Made by a program: the position numbers and the translations under genes. From NCBI GenBank assembly GCA_001768515.1, contig MEOA01000003.1, forward strand, positions 227,876 to 291,875: 64,000 bases of DNA, in the 5' to 3' direction. The notes beneath the pieces were generated by a model. The model was given only the letters and a program-made list of their open reading frames with translations. It made no database searches and had not been told where the DNA came from. Source of the DNA: Bacteroidetes bacterium GWE2_42_24 (GTDB lineage: Bacteria; Bacteroidota; Bacteroidia; Bacteroidales; TTA-H9). Below are positions 8,966-18,738 of this stretch, piece by piece; the stretch's first letter is position 1; each line of letters opens with the position of its first letter.

Positions 8966-10317
8966 TGCACTGGCACATGTCGAAAACAGGCATCATCATC
9001 AGACGGGAATACCTAACCAGAGTAAAGAAAAAATCGTTTTTCATTATGACCATCATTGGTCCTCTGTTGATGGCTGCTCTCTGGATTGTGCCCTTTTTTA
9101 TTGCAACCCTAACGGAGAAGCAGCGTGATATTGAGATTTATGATCAATCTGGGGTTTTCAGAGAGTGTTTTCGGACCAATGGTAAGTTCAATTATATTTT
9201 TATTGAGGGAAGCCTTGATTCCCTTAAACGGCAATTTCTGCGGTCAGGTCATTATGCGATGGTGTACATTCCAAGAACAGAATTGTCGGTACCGCAGTCG
9301 GCCTATATATACAGTTCAAAGCAACCTGGTCTGAATGTGAAATCAGAGATTCGTGACCTGATGAAAAAAGAGGTTGAAGCCCTTAAGCTTATTGCTAAAG
9401 GTATTGACCCTGAGGTTTTGGAGGCAATTAAAACCAATATTAATGTTGGAACCATAATTCTCGATGAAAACGGATTTGAGAAGAAGGGGTCTGCTGAAGT
9501 GACAACTGCCCTGGGTCTTGTAGCTGGAATAGTGATTTATTTCATGCTGTTTATGTTTGGCGGTCAGGTGATGCGTAGCGTGATCGAAGAAAAAACAAGT
9601 CGGATCGTGGAGGTGATTGTTTCTTCAGTTAAACCGGTGCAGCTTATGTTAGGCAAGATGATAGGCGTAGGTTTGGTCGGTCTGACCCAATTCCTTTTGT
9701 GGGTTCTTCTTACCTTTGGACTGGTTACGGGGTTTCAACTCATCTATGGCCATAAGCTGGCAAACGGCAGTGCATCTGCCACCCAGACGATTGTTCAGGC
9801 CCCTGCCCAGGGAGCGGTTCCAGCGATGAATGGTGTAGCCAACTTTGGTAATGACAATCAGATGTTACAGATTCTTGAAGATGTACGAGGTATCGATTTT
9901 GGTACCATGCTGATTTGTTTTCTTCTCTATTTTGTTGGTGGGTATTTGCTTTATGCATCATTGTTTGCGGCCATGGGGTCTGCGGTCGAGAATGAGCAGG
10001 ATTCTCAGCAGTTTATTCTGCCAGTTACACTACCATTGGTAATAGCACTGTTTAGCGTGGGGTACATCCTGAATTATCCGGATGGATCGCTTTCAGTCTG
10101 GTTATCGATGATCCCATTAACAAGTCCTGTGGTTATGATGATACGGATTGCCTTTGGAGTACATTGGACACAAGTGGCTCTCTCTGTGGTCATTCTCTAC
10201 TTGTCTTTGGCATTAACGACATGGCTTGGTGCCAGGATTTATCGTACAGGTATATTAATGTATGGTAAAAAAGTGACCTGGCGTGAATTGTGGAAATGGC
10301 TAAGATACAAGTCGTGA
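8965..10317 (+). CDS. ABC-2 type transporter permease, NatB-like
   Basis: This 450-residue membrane protein is the partner of the upstream ATPase. It begins with a cytoplasmic elbow (RREYLTRVKKKSFFIMT), one transmembrane helix (IIGPLLMAALWIVPFFIA), a large extracytoplasmic domain of about 120 residues, then a cluster of about five helices starting at VTTALGLVAGIVIYFMLF. The segment VMRSVIEEKTSRIVEVIVSSVKP is the conserved intracellular coupling region of ABC-2 permeases of the NatB/YhaP group. An Ala/Gln-rich insertion (near residues 272-290) lies between helices. Transport direction is inferred as export from the family. Confidence 0.88.
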   Translation: MHWHMSKTGIIIRREYLTRVKKKSFFIMTIIGPLLMAALWIVPFFIATLTEKQRDIEIYDQSGVFRECFRTNGKFNYIFIEGSLDSLKRQFLRSGHYAMVYIPRTELSVPQSAYIYSSKQPGLNVKSEIRDLMKKEVEALKLIAKGIDPEVLEAIKTNINVGTIILDENGFEKKGSAEVTTALGLVAGIVIYFMLFMFGGQVMRSVIEEKTSRIVEVIVSSVKPVQLMLGKMIGVGLVGLTQFLLWVLLTFGLVTGFQLIYGHKLANGSASATQTIVQAPAQGAVPAMNGVANFGNDNQMLQILEDVRGIDFGTMLICFLLYFVGGYLLYASLFAAMGSAVENEQDSQQFILPVTLPLVIALFSVGYILNYPDGSLSVWLSMIPLTSPVVMMIRIAFGVHWTQVALSVVILYLSLALTTWLGARIYRTGILMYGKKVTWRELWKWLRYKS

Positions 10318-10402
10318 CAGTTCTTTTAACGTGTCGCTGTTCTGAGTATCGGCCATATATTGAATAAATATTGACAAAGCTTTGGTTTATAACAAGGGAA
10401 AA

Positions 10403-10433
10403 TTGTTAGTTTTTAAATTAAATCCTAAATTTG
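10403..10433 (+). promoter_or_regulatory. Bacteroidota-type promoter of secDF
   Basis: A -33 TTG (10403-10405) and a -7 box TAAATTTG (10426-10433) are separated by 20 bases, fitting the TTTG/TAnnTTTG architecture of the Bacteroidota primary sigma factor. The secDF ATG is 41 bases further on. Confidence 0.7.
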
Positions 10434-10474
10434 CAACCTTGAAAATTTTTAACTATTTTAAAATCTGAGAACCC

Positions 10475-13400
10475 ATGCAAAACAAGGGAGTGATTAAATT
10501 CTTTGCGATCCTCTTTGCCCTGGTCTGCCTCTTCCAGTTGTCGTTTACCTATTTTTCGGCCAGAGTAGAGCGGAAGGCAAAGGAATATGCGCTAAGTGCT
10601 GATGCTAAACAATTGGCTGTAAAAATGGCTCAGGGAGATCAACTTCGTGAGGTGCTTATGTTCGATTCGATATCGAAAGCCCGCGAAAGGTTTTTCCTCG
10701 ATTCCATTTCCGGCGAGCCTGTTTATAATATTTTAGTCAGAAAGTACACCTATAAGGATGTAAAAGAGCGCGAGTTAAACCTTGGTCTTGACCTTAAAGG
10801 GGGTATGAATGTCATTATGGAGGTTTCTGTAATTGACATTATAAAAGCCTTATCGGGGCACAATCCTGACTCCACCTTTAATAAAGCTCTTGTTCTTGCT
10901 CAGGAGAAACAGAAAAGCTCTAATGCTAATTATGTAACCCTGTTTGCAGAGTCATTTAAGGAACTGGATCCTAATGCCAGCCTTGCCGCCATATTTAGTA
11001 CCGTTGAGTTGAAAGACCGGATTAAGTATAATTCAACCAACGATGAAGTAATTTCTGTTATCAGGGAAGAAACAAATGGCGCTATCGACCGTACGTTCAA
11101 TATTCTGAGTACCCGTATTAACCGTTTTGGTGTTGCACAGCCCAACATTCAGCGGTTACAGACTGCCGGCCGGATTCTGATTGAACTTCCCGGTATCAAG
11201 GAGCCCGAACGTGTAAGGAAGCTACTGCAAGGTTCTGCAAAGCTTGAGTTTTGGGAAACATACGAATTCACTGAGATCTACCAGTATTTTACCGATGCAA
11301 ATACAAGATTACGGGAGTATGAAAAACAGATGGAATCTGGCCTTGCCTCCGGTAATGATACTGTTGGCATAGTCTCAGCAGGTGATTCCGCCATTGCTAA
11401 GGTAAATAGCGATACTGCTGTCGCATCAGCCGATACTTCACTTCTGGCCAAATTGGGTGATTCCAGTGCTGTTGAAAATGATCAGAGCAAATTGGCTAAT
11501 TACAAACGCGAGAATCCCTTATATGCATATCTTAACCTTGCCTTCTATCAGAACGAGCAGCAGGCTTTTGTGCCATACAAGAGTGCCCGCGTTGGTTCTT
11601 CCTTTATCAAGGATACCGCACGTGTTAATGGTATGTTGAAAAAGGTTAAAAGCATCTTCCCTCCTTCATTGAGACTTTACTGGACGGTTAAACCCGATCC
11701 TTCACGCAAGGATATTTTGGATCTTGTTGCCATCAAGGTTAAATCGCGCGACGGAAAAGCTCCGCTCGGTGGCGATGTCATTGTTGAGGCACGTCAGGAT
11801 GTGAGCCCTACAAATGGAGGAGTTGAAGTTTCAATGGCTATGAACTCAGAAGGTGCCCGTATCTGGAAAAACCTTACTGCCGATAACATAGGCCGTCAGA
11901 TTGCCATCGTGCTTGATAATTATGTTTATTCTTACCCTAATGTTAATCAGGAGATTGAAGGCGGTCGCAGTTCGATCAGCGGAGGTGGAATGACAATTGA
12001 AGAAGCACAGGACCTTGCCAATATTCTGAAGGCCGGAAAACTTCCTGCTCCTGCCCACATTGTTCAGGAGGCTGTAGTCGGACCTTCACTTGGTAAAGAA
12101 GCCATTGATGCAGGTATGAACTCATTCATTCTCGCCTTTGTTCTTGTACTGATTTATATGGTACTTTACTATAATAAAGCTGGTTTTATTGCTGACTCAG
12201 CTTTGTTGATCAATATGTTCTTCCTGTTTGGTGTGCTGGCCTCTTTTGGAGCAACACTTACCCTGCCGGGTATTGCAGGTATCGTCCTGACCATGGGTAT
12301 GGCCGTCGATGCGAACGTTATTATTTATGAACGTATAATCGAAGAAATCAGAGCGGGTAAAGGACTTCGGTTAGCGGTTGACGATGGTTATAAGCATGCT
12401 TACTCGGCTATTATTGACGGTAATGCCACAACATTGCTGACAGCTATTATCCTCTTTGTCTTTGGTAGTGGTCCTATTCAGGGTTTTGCCACCACCTTGA
12501 TCATAGGTCTGATAACTTCCATGTTCACCGCTATTCTTGTTTCCAGATTGGTTTTCGTTTGGTATCTCGATCGCAATAAGAAGATATCTTTCGACAATAA
12601 GTTTACCCGCGGGTTCCTCTCTAATACAAAGTTTGATTTCATCGGTCTTAGAAATAAGGCTTATATCTTCTCAATTGCTTTGTTGGTGATCGCCATTGGC
12701 TCACTTGCCATCAAGGGTCTGAATTACGGTGTTGATTTCACCGGAGGTCGTACTTATATCGTGCGTTTTGATCAGGATATGAAAGTCGATAATGTGCGCA
12801 AGGTTTTGGCAGATGAATTTGGCGAATCTCCGGAAGTGAAGACTTTTGGCCCTGATAATCAGGTGAAAATTACTACCAAGTATATGGTTAATAGTGATAA
12901 TTCCGCGACCGACAGCCTGATAGCCACTAAATTGTATAAAGCACTTGGACCTCTCTATAAGAACAAGATTAGTTCTGGTGAATTCACTTCAACATCGGGT
13001 TCGGAAACGGCTGGTATTGGAATTTTGAACTCTCAGAAGGTTGGCCCAACCATCGCTTATGATATAAAGCGGAATGCAATTCTGGCCGTCATTTTTTCAC
13101 TGATTGGTATTTTTTCATACATCGCAATCCGTTTCAAAAAATGGCAATATGGCTTAGGTGGTGTTGTCAGCTTGTTCCATGATACTATCATCATTCTTGG
13201 TCTGTTTAGTTTGTTCCATAGTGTTTTGCCTTTCAATATGGAAGTTGGACAGGATTTCATAGCTGCAATTCTTACCATTATTGGTTACTCCATTAATGAC
13301 ACTGTGATTATTTTTGACCGAATCAGGGAATACACAACGCTTCACCCTAAGCGCGATCTGCAGGAAAATATGAACGGTGCTATCAATAACACATTGGCCC

Positions 13401-13609
13401 GTACAATGAATACTGCCGGTACAACCATGGTTGTGTTGATTGTAATCTTCATATTTGGCGGTGAAACGATCCGCGGATTTACGTTCGCTCTGACCATGGG
13501 TGTTCTGTTTGGGACCTATTCTTCAGTGTTCAATGCAAGTCCCATTGCTTTCGATCTGATCAAATGGCAACAGAAGAAGGCTGCTGCAAAGGCAGCATTG
13601 GGCAGATAA
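10475..13609 (+). CDS. secDF: Fused protein translocase subunit SecDF
   Basis: SecDF uses the proton motive force to pull secreted proteins out of the SecYEG channel on the periplasmic side. Here SecD and SecF are fused in one 1044-residue protein, as is usual in Bacteroidota. The SecD half has an N-terminal helix (FFAILFALVCLFQLSF), the motif NLGLDLKGGM near residue 107, a large periplasmic P1 domain with a Ser/Ala/Asp-rich insertion (about 285-330), and a six-helix bundle with GIVLTMGMAVDANVIIYERI. The SecF half begins near residue 725 with LNYGVDFTGGRTYIV and contains IIGYSINDTVIIFDRIRE. The gene has its own promoter and a strong terminator. Confidence 0.96.
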   Translation: MQNKGVIKFFAILFALVCLFQLSFTYFSARVERKAKEYALSADAKQLAVKMAQGDQLREVLMFDSISKARERFFLDSISGEPVYNILVRKYTYKDVKERELNLGLDLKGGMNVIMEVSVIDIIKALSGHNPDSTFNKALVLAQEKQKSSNANYVTLFAESFKELDPNASLAAIFSTVELKDRIKYNSTNDEVISVIREETNGAIDRTFNILSTRINRFGVAQPNIQRLQTAGRILIELPGIKEPERVRKLLQGSAKLEFWETYEFTEIYQYFTDANTRLREYEKQMESGLASGNDTVGIVSAGDSAIAKVNSDTAVASADTSLLAKLGDSSAVENDQSKLANYKRENPLYAYLNLAFYQNEQQAFVPYKSARVGSSFIKDTARVNGMLKKVKSIFPPSLRLYWTVKPDPSRKDILDLVAIKVKSRDGKAPLGGDVIVEARQDVSPTNGGVEVSMAMNSEGARIWKNLTADNIGRQIAIVLDNYVYSYPNVNQEIEGGRSSISGGGMTIEEAQDLANILKAGKLPAPAHIVQEAVVGPSLGKEAIDAGMNSFILAFVLVLIYMVLYYNKAGFIADSALLINMFFLFGVLASFGATLTLPGIAGIVLTMGMAVDANVIIYERIIEEIRAGKGLRLAVDDGYKHAYSAIIDGNATTLLTAIILFVFGSGPIQGFATTLIIGLITSMFTAILVSRLVFVWYLDRNKKISFDNKFTRGFLSNTKFDFIGLRNKAYIFSIALLVIAIGSLAIKGLNYGVDFTGGRTYIVRFDQDMKVDNVRKVLADEFGESPEVKTFGPDNQVKITTKYMVNSDNSATDSLIATKLYKALGPLYKNKISSGEFTSTSGSETAGIGILNSQKVGPTIAYDIKRNAILAVIFSLIGIFSYIAIRFKKWQYGLGGVVSLFHDTIIILGLFSLFHSVLPFNMEVGQDFIAAILTIIGYSINDTVIIFDRIREYTTLHPKRDLQENMNGAINNTLARTMNTAGTTMVVLIVIFIFGGETIRGFTFALTMGVLFGTYSSVFNASPIAFDLIKWQQKKAAAKAALGR

Positions 13610-13634
13610 ATGCTCTTACAGATTATAAAATTGA

Positions 13635-13665
13635 GAAAAGTCCCGGCATTGCATCGGGACTTTTC
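13635..13665 (+). terminator. Rho-independent terminator of secDF
   Basis: Eleven bases GAAAAGTCCCG pair with CGGGACTTTTC across a 9-base loop, 25 bases after the secDF stop, followed by a T-rich tract. The tract also contains the tatA -7 box. Confidence 0.8.
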
Positions 13666-13666
13666 T

Positions 13667-13674
13667 TATTTTTG
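13667..13674 (+). promoter_or_regulatory. -7 box upstream of tatA
   Basis: TATTTTTG matches TAnnTTTG, 15 bases before the tatA ATG and directly after the secDF terminator stem. No correctly spaced -33 element could be assigned, so this is tentative. Confidence 0.35.
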
Positions 13675-13688
13675 CTCTACACATACTG

Positions 13689-14072
13689 ATGTCCATGCAC
13701 TATATATTTTTAATATTTGATTTAAGTGGAGGAGAATTATTTCTGATAGTACTGGCTATCATCATCCTTTTTGGTCCCAAACAAATACCTGTGATTGCCA
13801 GGTCAATAGGAAAAGTAATGCATGAAATCAGAACGGCTTCAAACCAAATCAAACAGGAAGTAATGGCCGAAGCCAGAAATATTGAAGAAGCTGTTCAGCC
13901 GTCAGTTGCACCAAAAAAACCGGTGGGAAATAATAATCCGGTTGATAAAGAGTTACAAAATGAGGAATTGGGTAGTACTTCAGACATTGATACCCGGAAA
14001 TCTGAAGTGCTTTCAAATCATAACCTGCCCGGGGATCAACCCGGAACTTCATCTGCGAAAACGGAATTATGA
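13689..14072 (+). CDS. tatA: Sec-independent translocase TatA/TatB-like protein
   Basis: TatA/B proteins form the pore or receptor of the twin-arginine pathway for folded proteins. The 127-residue protein has one N-terminal membrane helix (GELFLIVLAIIILFGPKQIP), the conserved FGP hinge, and an amphipathic helix (ARSIGKVMHEIRTASNQIKQEV), followed by a hydrophilic tail rich in Asn, Pro and Ser. The Glu in the helix (GGELF) is the position often used to tell TatB from TatA, but Bacteroidota forms do not split cleanly, so the symbol is approximate. No tatC is present in the window. Its stop overlaps the ATG of the next gene by four bases (ATGA). Confidence 0.85.
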   Translation: MSMHYIFLIFDLSGGELFLIVLAIIILFGPKQIPVIARSIGKVMHEIRTASNQIKQEVMAEARNIEEAVQPSVAPKKPVGNNNPVDKELQNEELGSTSDIDTRKSEVLSNHNLPGDQPGTSSAKTEL

Positions 14073-16543
14073 TGCATAAATTAAGGTTTTTAGCCCTGGT
14101 AATGATAATCTGCTCCTTATTCGGATTAGATTCACTTTATGGTCAGAACCGCCGGACAGCTGCTGCTGACCTGGCTTTTGAAAACTATCAGTTCAGTACA
14201 GCTGTTAAGCTATATAGGAAGGCGGTCGGAAAAGTTAAAGATGTGAGTGAACGTAACCGCATCGCTTTTCAGCAGGCCGAATGTTTCAGGTTGATGAATG
14301 ATCGCCGTAAGGCAGAGCCGCTTTACCGTCGACTCGTGAATGCTAAATACGAGACAGTGAAACCTGAGATATTGCTGTATTTGGCTGACATTCTCCTGAC
14401 GAGTCAGAAGTATGATGAAGCTGTGGTTTTCTACGAACAGTACATTACCCTGAAACCTGAAGATCATCGCGGGCGTGTTGGATTAGAATCGTGTACAGTT
14501 GCAAAAGCTTTGACTGAAAACCCGTCACGACATGAAGTTACGCCATTATCAACCATCAATTCAAGGGATAATGATTTTTCAGGGGTTTATAGTAACTCGG
14601 CTTTTAATGAGATTGTTTTTTCATCTGACAGAAAAGGTACAACCGGGAAATTGGTGGATGAATGGACTAATAAGGGTTTCAGTGACCTGTTTATGACGAA
14701 GAATGACGTAACTGGTAAATGGGCTGCTCCGATTACTGCCGATGCAGGTGGTGTGGTAAATACCGATGCCAATGAAGGTCAGCCATTCTTTAACGCGCGG
14801 TTTAACACCATGTATTTCACTCGCTGCTACAGTGAGAAAAAGAAAAGAAATGGTTGTAAGGTAATGGTTTCAAAGCGTGCAGGAACTGGCTGGTCAGAAC
14901 CGACTGAGGTAGATCTGGGTGGAGACAGTACCTCAGTGATCGGACATCCTACTTTAACGGAAGATGAGCTGACAATTGTTTTTTCCGCTGAATTTCCGGG
15001 AGGTAAAGGAGGAAAAGACCTTTGGACCGCAAATCGAAAGCGGAAAACTGACAAATTCAGCAAACCCCGAAATCTTGGAGATATAATTAATACTCCAGGA
15101 AATGAATTGTTTCCATTCCTGAGGGGTGATACACTTCTCTATTTCTCTTCGGACGGACATCCAGGGTTGGGTGGTCTTGATATTTTTAAGACATGGATGT
15201 TGAAACTGGGGGAGGATGATGGTAATGCGAACTGGAAAGAGCCAGTAAATATGAGTACTCCAATTAATTCGACCTTTGATGATTACTCAATCTATTTCAA
15301 TCCTGAAGCCATGGAAGAAGGGCTTTTTACTAGCAACCGACCAGGTGGGCGCGGTGGTGACGACCTCTATTCGTTTGTTATTCAGCCATTGATTTTTACA
15401 CTTACAGGGATTGTTCGTGACGACCGTACCATTCAGCCTGTACAGGGTGTGCTGGTTATGATGGAGGGTTCAGATGGGAAATCCTTCAGATCTACCACTT
15501 CTGAAGTGGGAGCCTACACTTTCAATAAAAATCAGGTGCTTCCAAATACCTCATATAAACTGACTGTCAGTAAGGACGGTTATTTCACAGCTACTGGTGA
15601 GGAAACAACGATAGGGTTGGAATCGAGTAAGGATATAGTGCATGATTTCAGATTAATACCTGTTCCACAAAAGCCTGTTGTATTGCCTGATATTCTATAT
15701 GACCTCGGTCGCTGGGAGTTGAAACCACAATATCAGGATTCGCTACAGGGACTCATACAGATACTTGAAGCAAATCCTAACATCATAATCGAATTGGCAG
15801 CTCACACCGATGCCAGGGATTCCGAAGAAAGAAATGATGTTTTGTCGCAGAAGCGTGCTCAGAGTGTTGTTGACTATTTAATTGTCAGAGGTATAGAGCC
15901 TGGTAGGTTATCTGCCAAAGGCTATGGCGAGCGTCAGCCCAGGGTACTACTCAGCGATGTCGTTAAAGATGGTTTTAAGTTTAAAACGGGTGCGCGTCTG
16001 TCCGAGGCATACATTGACTCGCTCCCCTCCAAAAACCTTAAGGAGATCGCTCATCAGTTGAATCGCCGGACAGAGTTTTCCATCATTGCAACAAATTTTG
16101 TTTCACAAAAGATAAATGGACAAACTGCCCCGACAGAAGTTAAAATTGTGAAAGAGGTTGAAAAGAATGAGGTCCCCTTTACTGTTAAAGGAAAGAAGAA
16201 GATTTTGAATTGTACCGTTAACGGAATCAACCTTGAATTTGCATATGAGCCTAAGGCTCCCAAAGCAGTTATTAGCCTTAAGCAAGCTCTCGAACTGCTC
16301 AAGGCCGGAGCGATAGGAAAGGACGACTTTGAAGGTGACGGAGAAGCTATTCTAGCTGGCGGCTCAATTCAGAATAATTCGGTATTTACAATCAGTCAGC
16401 TTCGAATTGGAAGGAAGGTGGTCTACGATGTTGATGTTACGGTAGATCAAAAGATTGACGGCATGATACTGAACAATAAAGTTCTGTCGCGTTTTGGCGC
16501 CTTCCTGATAGATGAAAAGGCAGCGCACATTGTTTTCGAATAA
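14069..16543 (+). CDS. PorE-like OmpA/TPR/beta-propeller envelope protein
   Basis: This 824-residue exported protein has, in order, a signal peptide (about 1-25), TPR-type helices (30-150), a WD40/PD40 beta-propeller (about 160-450; repeated motifs such as IVFSSDRKGT, IVFSAEFPGGKGG, LYFSSDGHPG, LFTSNRPGG), a carboxypeptidase-regulatory-like domain (about 450-530), an OmpA-like peptidoglycan-binding domain (about 540-640, IELAAHTDARD ... LSAKGYGERQP), and an extra C-terminal region of about 170 residues. The order TPR, propeller, CRD, OmpA is that of PorE, the T9SS component tied to peptidoglycan, and a T9SS cargo occurs in this window. PorE is a lipoprotein, whereas a convincing lipobox is not visible here. 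It is translationally coupled to tatA. Confidence 0.75.
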   Translation: MMHKLRFLALVMIICSLFGLDSLYGQNRRTAAADLAFENYQFSTAVKLYRKAVGKVKDVSERNRIAFQQAECFRLMNDRRKAEPLYRRLVNAKYETVKPEILLYLADILLTSQKYDEAVVFYEQYITLKPEDHRGRVGLESCTVAKALTENPSRHEVTPLSTINSRDNDFSGVYSNSAFNEIVFSSDRKGTTGKLVDEWTNKGFSDLFMTKNDVTGKWAAPITADAGGVVNTDANEGQPFFNARFNTMYFTRCYSEKKKRNGCKVMVSKRAGTGWSEPTEVDLGGDSTSVIGHPTLTEDELTIVFSAEFPGGKGGKDLWTANRKRKTDKFSKPRNLGDIINTPGNELFPFLRGDTLLYFSSDGHPGLGGLDIFKTWMLKLGEDDGNANWKEPVNMSTPINSTFDDYSIYFNPEAMEEGLFTSNRPGGRGGDDLYSFVIQPLIFTLTGIVRDDRTIQPVQGVLVMMEGSDGKSFRSTTSEVGAYTFNKNQVLPNTSYKLTVSKDGYFTATGEETTIGLESSKDIVHDFRLIPVPQKPVVLPDILYDLGRWELKPQYQDSLQGLIQILEANPNIIIELAAHTDARDSEERNDVLSQKRAQSVVDYLIVRGIEPGRLSAKGYGERQPRVLLSDVVKDGFKFKTGARLSEAYIDSLPSKNLKEIAHQLNRRTEFSIIATNFVSQKINGQTAPTEVKIVKEVEKNEVPFTVKGKKKILNCTVNGINLEFAYEPKAPKAVISLKQALELLKAGAIGKDDFEGDGEAILAGGSIQNNSVFTISQLRIGRKVVYDVDVTVDQKIDGMILNNKVLSRFGAFLIDEKAAHIVFE

Positions 16544-16580
16544 TGAAATAGTATCTAATTCTTGATTTTTAATTTATAGA

Positions 16581-17747
16581 ATGTCAGATCGATATACAGG
16601 ACGTGGCGTTTCCTCCAAAAAGGAGGATGTTCATGCAGCCATCCGAAAAACCGATAAGGGGATATTTCCCGGCGCGTTTTGCAAGGTAATACCTGATGTA
16701 TTGGGTAACGACCCCGCTTGGTGTAATATTATGCATGCAGATGGTGCGGGTACAAAATCTTCATTGGCATATGCCTATTGGAAGGAAACCGGCGATTTGA
16801 GCGTCTGGCATGGAATCGCACAGGACGCCATCGTTATGAATACCGATGATTTGCTCTGTGTGGGCGTTTACGACAATATGTTACTTTCATCAACCATTGG
16901 CCGCAACAAGTTATTAATCCCCGGAGAAGTGATCTCAGCCATTATAGAGGGGACTGAGATCTTTTGTGCTGATATGCGAAAACTTGGGGTAGGTATCTGG
17001 TTAACGGGTGGTGAAACTGCTGATGTTGGAGATCTGGTACGCACCATAATAGTCGACAGCACAGTAACAGCCCGCATACCACGTAATCAGATTGTAAGTA
17101 ACGATCGGATTGCTGAAGGGGATGTTATCGTAGGACTTGCCTCTGATGGACAAGCTTCCTATGAGAAAGTTTACAATGGAGGTATGGGAAGCAATGGCCT
17201 TACCTCAGCCCGGCATGACATATTTTCGAAAATTCTGGGTGTGAAGTACCCTGAGAGCTTTGATAATGCCTTACCCGATAGTCTGGTTTATTCGGGACAC
17301 CGTTTTCTTACCGAGCCGAGTCCTGTGTCGGGAATCGATATGGGTAAACTGGTACTTTCACCAACCAGAACTTATGCTCCTATTGTGAAGGACGTGATTC
17401 GACGGATGGGAAAATACATTCATGGGATGATTCATTGTAGTGGCGGCGGGCAGACCAAGGTACTACACTTTGTCGATAAAGTACATATTGTAAAGGATAA
17501 TCTTTTTGAATTGCCTCCTTTGTTTCGGGTTATTCAGGAGGAATCCGGAACATCATGGGCTGAGATGTATCAGGTCTTCAATATGGGGCATCGGTTGGAG
17601 TTCTATGTTCCTGAAAAACTGGCTGCCGAAATATCTGAGATTGCTGCATCTTATAATGTAGATGCGAAAATCATTGGTAGAGTTGAAAAATCAGATGTGC
17701 GCGAACTGACAATTCAGTCGCAATTCGGTACATTCAGATATGCCTGA
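16581..17747 (+). CDS. purM: Phosphoribosylformylglycinamidine cyclo-ligase (AIR synthetase)
   Basis: PurM closes the imidazole ring of 5-aminoimidazole ribonucleotide, using ATP and FGAM, in purine synthesis. The 388-residue protein carries the ATP-grasping loop region with HADGAGTKSSLAY and DAIVMNTDDLLCVG near residues 50-100, LTGGETADVGD, and the later GMIHCSGGGQTKVLHF segment. The Bacteroidota form is longer than the E. coli enzyme (about 345 residues), as here. It follows the PorE-like gene by 37 bases and converges on the lipoprotein gene with only 12 bases between stops. No purine riboswitch was seen upstream. Confidence 0.92.
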   Translation: MSDRYTGRGVSSKKEDVHAAIRKTDKGIFPGAFCKVIPDVLGNDPAWCNIMHADGAGTKSSLAYAYWKETGDLSVWHGIAQDAIVMNTDDLLCVGVYDNMLLSSTIGRNKLLIPGEVISAIIEGTEIFCADMRKLGVGIWLTGGETADVGDLVRTIIVDSTVTARIPRNQIVSNDRIAEGDVIVGLASDGQASYEKVYNGGMGSNGLTSARHDIFSKILGVKYPESFDNALPDSLVYSGHRFLTEPSPVSGIDMGKLVLSPTRTYAPIVKDVIRRMGKYIHGMIHCSGGGQTKVLHFVDKVHIVKDNLFELPPLFRVIQEESGTSWAEMYQVFNMGHRLEFYVPEKLAAEISEIAASYNVDAKIIGRVEKSDVRELTIQSQFGTFRYA

Positions 17748-17759
17748 GTAAGCTGAAGC

Positions 17760-18299
17760 TTATTTGCCCGTTCCTTCACCCGGGTTCTCTGTTTCTGTTT
17801 TCGGGCGGAGAGATTCCATCTTGTTTTTAAGTTCAAAAAGATGCTGTCCAAATGAGATGAGTGGAGTAATCGTGATTTTCGAAATCGGGTTCAGCGGGCA
17901 TTCTTTTAACATGTTGTGCAATGCTTCGTTATTTTCAGCCTGAATAATGAAAGCACAACCTTTTTGGACAGCGTAGACGCCACCAAAAATGGGAATGCCT
18001 GACTGACGAAGGCTGTCAATGAATGTGTAGCCCGGAATCAGGGTATTATGCATAAATTCTTCCTGATCACTTCTGCTCATCTTTTTCATGATTGGGTTAA
18101 AATCAAAGGAAACCAGAAAGAAGTTTCGCGGGAATAAATAAAGGTTCGAGTCAGCATTGGTTTGAAGCGTATCCCTAAATTGATTTGTGATTGCCGGTTT
18201 CTTTTCCTGTTCGAGCCATGTACATGATTGAAATCCTATGGCGAGCATAAGAAAAAGGAACGTGGAAATCAAAAACTGATGATGTCTTTTCGGTTGCAT
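17760..18299 (-). CDS. Small lipoprotein of unknown function
   Basis: I do not recognise a family. The 179-residue protein has a lipoprotein signal peptide (MLAIGFQSC, Cys near residue 26), so it should be lipid-anchored. The mature part is mixed alpha/beta with a YAVQKGCAFIIQAENN segment and a charged, Pro-rich tail. The gene is monocistronic on the minus strand, converging with purM. Nothing around it indicates a role. Confidence 0.7.
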   Translation of the reverse strand: MQPKRHHQFLISTFLFLMLAIGFQSCTWLEQEKKPAITNQFRDTLQTNADSNLYLFPRNFFLVSFDFNPIMKKMSRSDQEEFMHNTLIPGYTFIDSLRQSGIPIFGGVYAVQKGCAFIIQAENNEALHNMLKECPLNPISKITITPLISFGQHLFELKNKMESLRPKTETENPGEGTGK

Positions 18300-18738
18300 A
18301 TCTCTGTGTAATGTCTTGTTTCGTTGGTCAGATGTTCAATTTGACAGATTGTGAACTTAGGTAAAACTAGCGGTGGAAAACTGAAGGGCAGTGTCTGGCT
18401 AATCCGTTTTATTCTATAATCAATCTCTTTAATGACCAATCGGCGAGCCGCATTATTACATGAGATTTGATTGGTTTTCTTATAAGATTAAAGTCAAACA
18501 TGGTTTTAAGAATGTTGATTGGCAAATCTAATGTAAAAGATTGAGAATACTGTTCAAGTGACATTTTTTTTCTAATGAACGATCTTTAATTGCGGTGAAG
18601 GATAGGGTTGTGGAATATGAATAAGGCAATCTCTCTTTATCGGGCTATATCTAATAGCTGATATCTGCTGAACTTTTCCGAAATTTGCCTGTTTAAAATA
18701 CGAACGAAAATTTTAAACAAACCTACCCGGATTGCCTG
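18300..18738. promoter_or_regulatory. Intergenic region upstream of the MerR gene
   Basis: This 439-base region separates divergent genes. It carries no open frame of note. Near its right end are TGTTTAA-type words: TGTTTAAAA near 18690 and TTTAAACAAACC at 18712-18723, only 15 bases before the MerR ATG. The second is nearly identical to a box upstream of the ECF sigma gene, so I read it as a candidate operator for the MerR protein. No complete TAnnTTTG box was found; GAAATTTG near 18680 is one base off. Confidence 0.45.
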
